Assembly (NCBI GenBank): GCA_000437675.1
Contig: FR901805.1
Coordinates: 21,650-37,397, forward strand
Length of the DNA stretch: 15,748 bases
Source: Prevotella sp. CAG:891
GTDB lineage: Bacteria > Bacteroidota > Bacteroidia > Bacteroidales > Bacteroidaceae
Direction of reading: 5' to 3'
Positions 14,434 to 15,748 of the stretch are shown one piece after another (within the stretch, counting starts at the first letter, position 1; every line of letters begins with the position of its first letter). Under the pieces are notes generated by a model. That model was given only the letters and a program-made list of their open reading frames with translations. It made no database searches and had not been told where the DNA came from. The position numbers and the translations under genes were made by a program.

Positions 14434-15696
14434 ATGCTCAACTTTTACTCTTTACATAATCCATTTTTCCTGATGTGCATACCTGTTGTGGCATGCCTCT
14501 TGATTCTTGTCACCTATTTATTACGTTGGCGCCATTATCGTTTACTGCATAAATACGCACAATGGCAACATGAAGCACAAGAAATAGAAGTTGCTACACA
14601 CATTGCTCTTTATAACCAAAAAAAGAACGATCAGCCCATCTATCCCAAAGTCAGTATCGTTATACCCTCTCGTGACCAGGCAGACCAACTAAAAATGCTG
14701 CTACCCAAACTTTTGGAGCAAGAATATAAAGGAAACTTTGAGGTTATAGTTGTAGATGAAAAATCTTCAGATGAGACCTCACTTGTTATAAAACAATTTT
14801 CAAATAGCTATAAGAACCTAAGACAAACCTATGTGCCTGCAACATCACGGCATATAGAACTTCGAAAGTTAGCTATAACCTTAGGTATCAAAGCCTCGTT
14901 TAGTGAGTGGGTAATCGTTTTGAATCCTGACACCATTCCTGATTCAAAAAGTTGGTTACAACACTATGCAGAAAACTTACAACCTGGGGTTGATTTCATT
15001 CGGGCATATTATAATTATGAACACAATGGAACGGCCACTTCAAGATGTGCAATAATTGAACGATTACGTCAATTCGCCATGGATCTGGCTGCCTATGAAA
15101 AAGGACTTGTCTTAAACTGTGAAACAGCAAATTATGCAGTGCGCAAAAATTGGTTTATTGAGCAACAAGGATTTGCGGACAGTTTAACGTTGCCTTTTGG
15201 CGAAGAAAAAATCTTTGCCTGCTACCATGCAACGACAGAGCGGACAACTATGCTATGCTCTTCAGATACTTGCGTTACTGAATTGATGCCCACTAAACGC
15301 AATCTGTACGAAACCCGCATGTATGCATCTGAAACAAAGAAGCATTTAAAAGGCATCACAAAGCGCTATACTGTTCATGATTCCATTGCCACAATCTCAC
15401 TATACTTATGCACATTTATAGCTATAGCTTACATCCTACTCAGGGTTATTTATGATATTGATGCAAGCCATTATTCCCAGCAATATATTTATACAGATAT
15501 ATTCTGTCTTTTTATATGGTTATGCTTGCTTATCTTACCGACATGGATGTTGCGAATCGGAGCAAAAGCAGTAAATCAAAAACCTTTTGGTATATATATA
15601 TACCTGCATGAAATGCTGCAACCCTGGCGAAATATATCAATCATGTGGATGAGGTATATACACAAAAGTGAGTTTAAGCGTAATTTCATAAACTAA
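14434..15696 (+). CDS. Membrane-anchored family 2 glycosyltransferase
   Basis: The 420-residue protein has one N-terminal membrane segment (about residues 10-30), a cytosolic GT-A domain, and two C-terminal membrane segments (about 313-335 and 347-370). The nucleotide-sugar-binding start PKVSIVIPSRDQ (71-82) and VIVVDEKSSDET (about 104-115) are standard for GT2. Where the family normally has the metal-binding DxD (often TDAD), this protein reads VLNPDTIPDSKSWL with Asn164-Pro165-Asp166, so only one acid of the pair remains. LPFGEEKIF (near 252) is at the usual place of the acceptor/base motif, and the region of the usual QxxRW reads YETRMYASETKKHLKG. Donor and acceptor are unknown; cell-envelope polysaccharide work is a reasonable guess. 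It lies 84 bp after the methyltransferase on the same strand, with no clear promoter or terminator between them. Confidence 0.85.
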   Translation: MLNFYSLHNPFFLMCIPVVACLLILVTYLLRWRHYRLLHKYAQWQHEAQEIEVATHIALYNQKKNDQPIYPKVSIVIPSRDQADQLKMLLPKLLEQEYKGNFEVIVVDEKSSDETSLVIKQFSNSYKNLRQTYVPATSRHIELRKLAITLGIKASFSEWVIVLNPDTIPDSKSWLQHYAENLQPGVDFIRAYYNYEHNGTATSRCAIIERLRQFAMDLAAYEKGLVLNCETANYAVRKNWFIEQQGFADSLTLPFGEEKIFACYHATTERTTMLCSSDTCVTELMPTKRNLYETRMYASETKKHLKGITKRYTVHDSIATISLYLCTFIAIAYILLRVIYDIDASHYSQQYIYTDIFCLFIWLCLLILPTWMLRIGAKAVNQKPFGIYIYLHEMLQPWRNISIMWMRYIHKSEFKRNFIN

Positions 15697-15748
15697 GCAA
15701 GTAAGTAGGTGCTCAAAATTATTTTATATAATTCTATCGAAGTATTTT

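Overview
The window looks like a chromosomal housekeeping segment of a Bacteroidota bacterium, most likely a member of the Bacteroidales (Prevotella-like). Three signs point there: -7 elements of the TAnnTTTG type, including one excellent TTTG-N20-TAATTTTG promoter before rpsP; start codons without Shine-Dalgarno sequences; and family members typical of the phylum (archaeal/eukaryal-type prolyl-tRNA synthetase, S16 with a long Ala/Glu/Lys tail, DUF151 nuclease with a UVR tail, an aminoglycoside-phosphotransferase-like sugar kinase). The placement is inferred from these features, not from a database search.

Layout. On the minus strand, reading from about 2422 down to 1, lie a DUF151/UVR bifunctional-nuclease-family gene, rsmE (16S rRNA m3U1498 methyltransferase) and an APH-type kinase that runs off the left edge. 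They are tightly spaced and probably cotranscribed. On the plus strand, cdd (cytidine deaminase) stands alone at 2701-3177. Next comes an unusual gene-poor stretch of about 720 bp (3178-3897). It holds a 100-bp inverted-repeat element, a tandem array with a period of one DNA helical turn, and the strong terminator of the next minus-strand gene. A glycine-zipper/OmpA lipoprotein gene (3898-4611, minus) is divergent from proS (4799-6283, plus).

From proS rightward everything reads on the plus strand: proS, an ABC-F ATPase, a secreted M13 (neprilysin/PepO-like) metallopeptidase, an OPT-family transporter, rpsP, a TrmH/SpoU-family RNA methyltransferase and a membrane-anchored family 2 glycosyltransferase. 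Four of the eight proteins on this side serve translation directly (ProRS, ABC-F, S16, rRNA/tRNA methyltransferase), as does RsmE on the other strand. The secreted peptidase and the OPT transporter are neighbours and may form a peptide-use pair.

I found no mobile element with a transposase, no CRISPR array, no tRNA or rRNA, and no clear novel multi-gene system. The most interesting signals are non-coding: inverted repeats in nearly every plus-strand spacer (some with mutually exclusive pairings in gene leaders), the 10/11-bp phased array at 3475-3537, and the MITE-like or structured-RNA element at 3208-3307. At the protein level, the last gene has Asn-Pro-Asp where family 2 glycosyltransferases normally carry their DxD motif.
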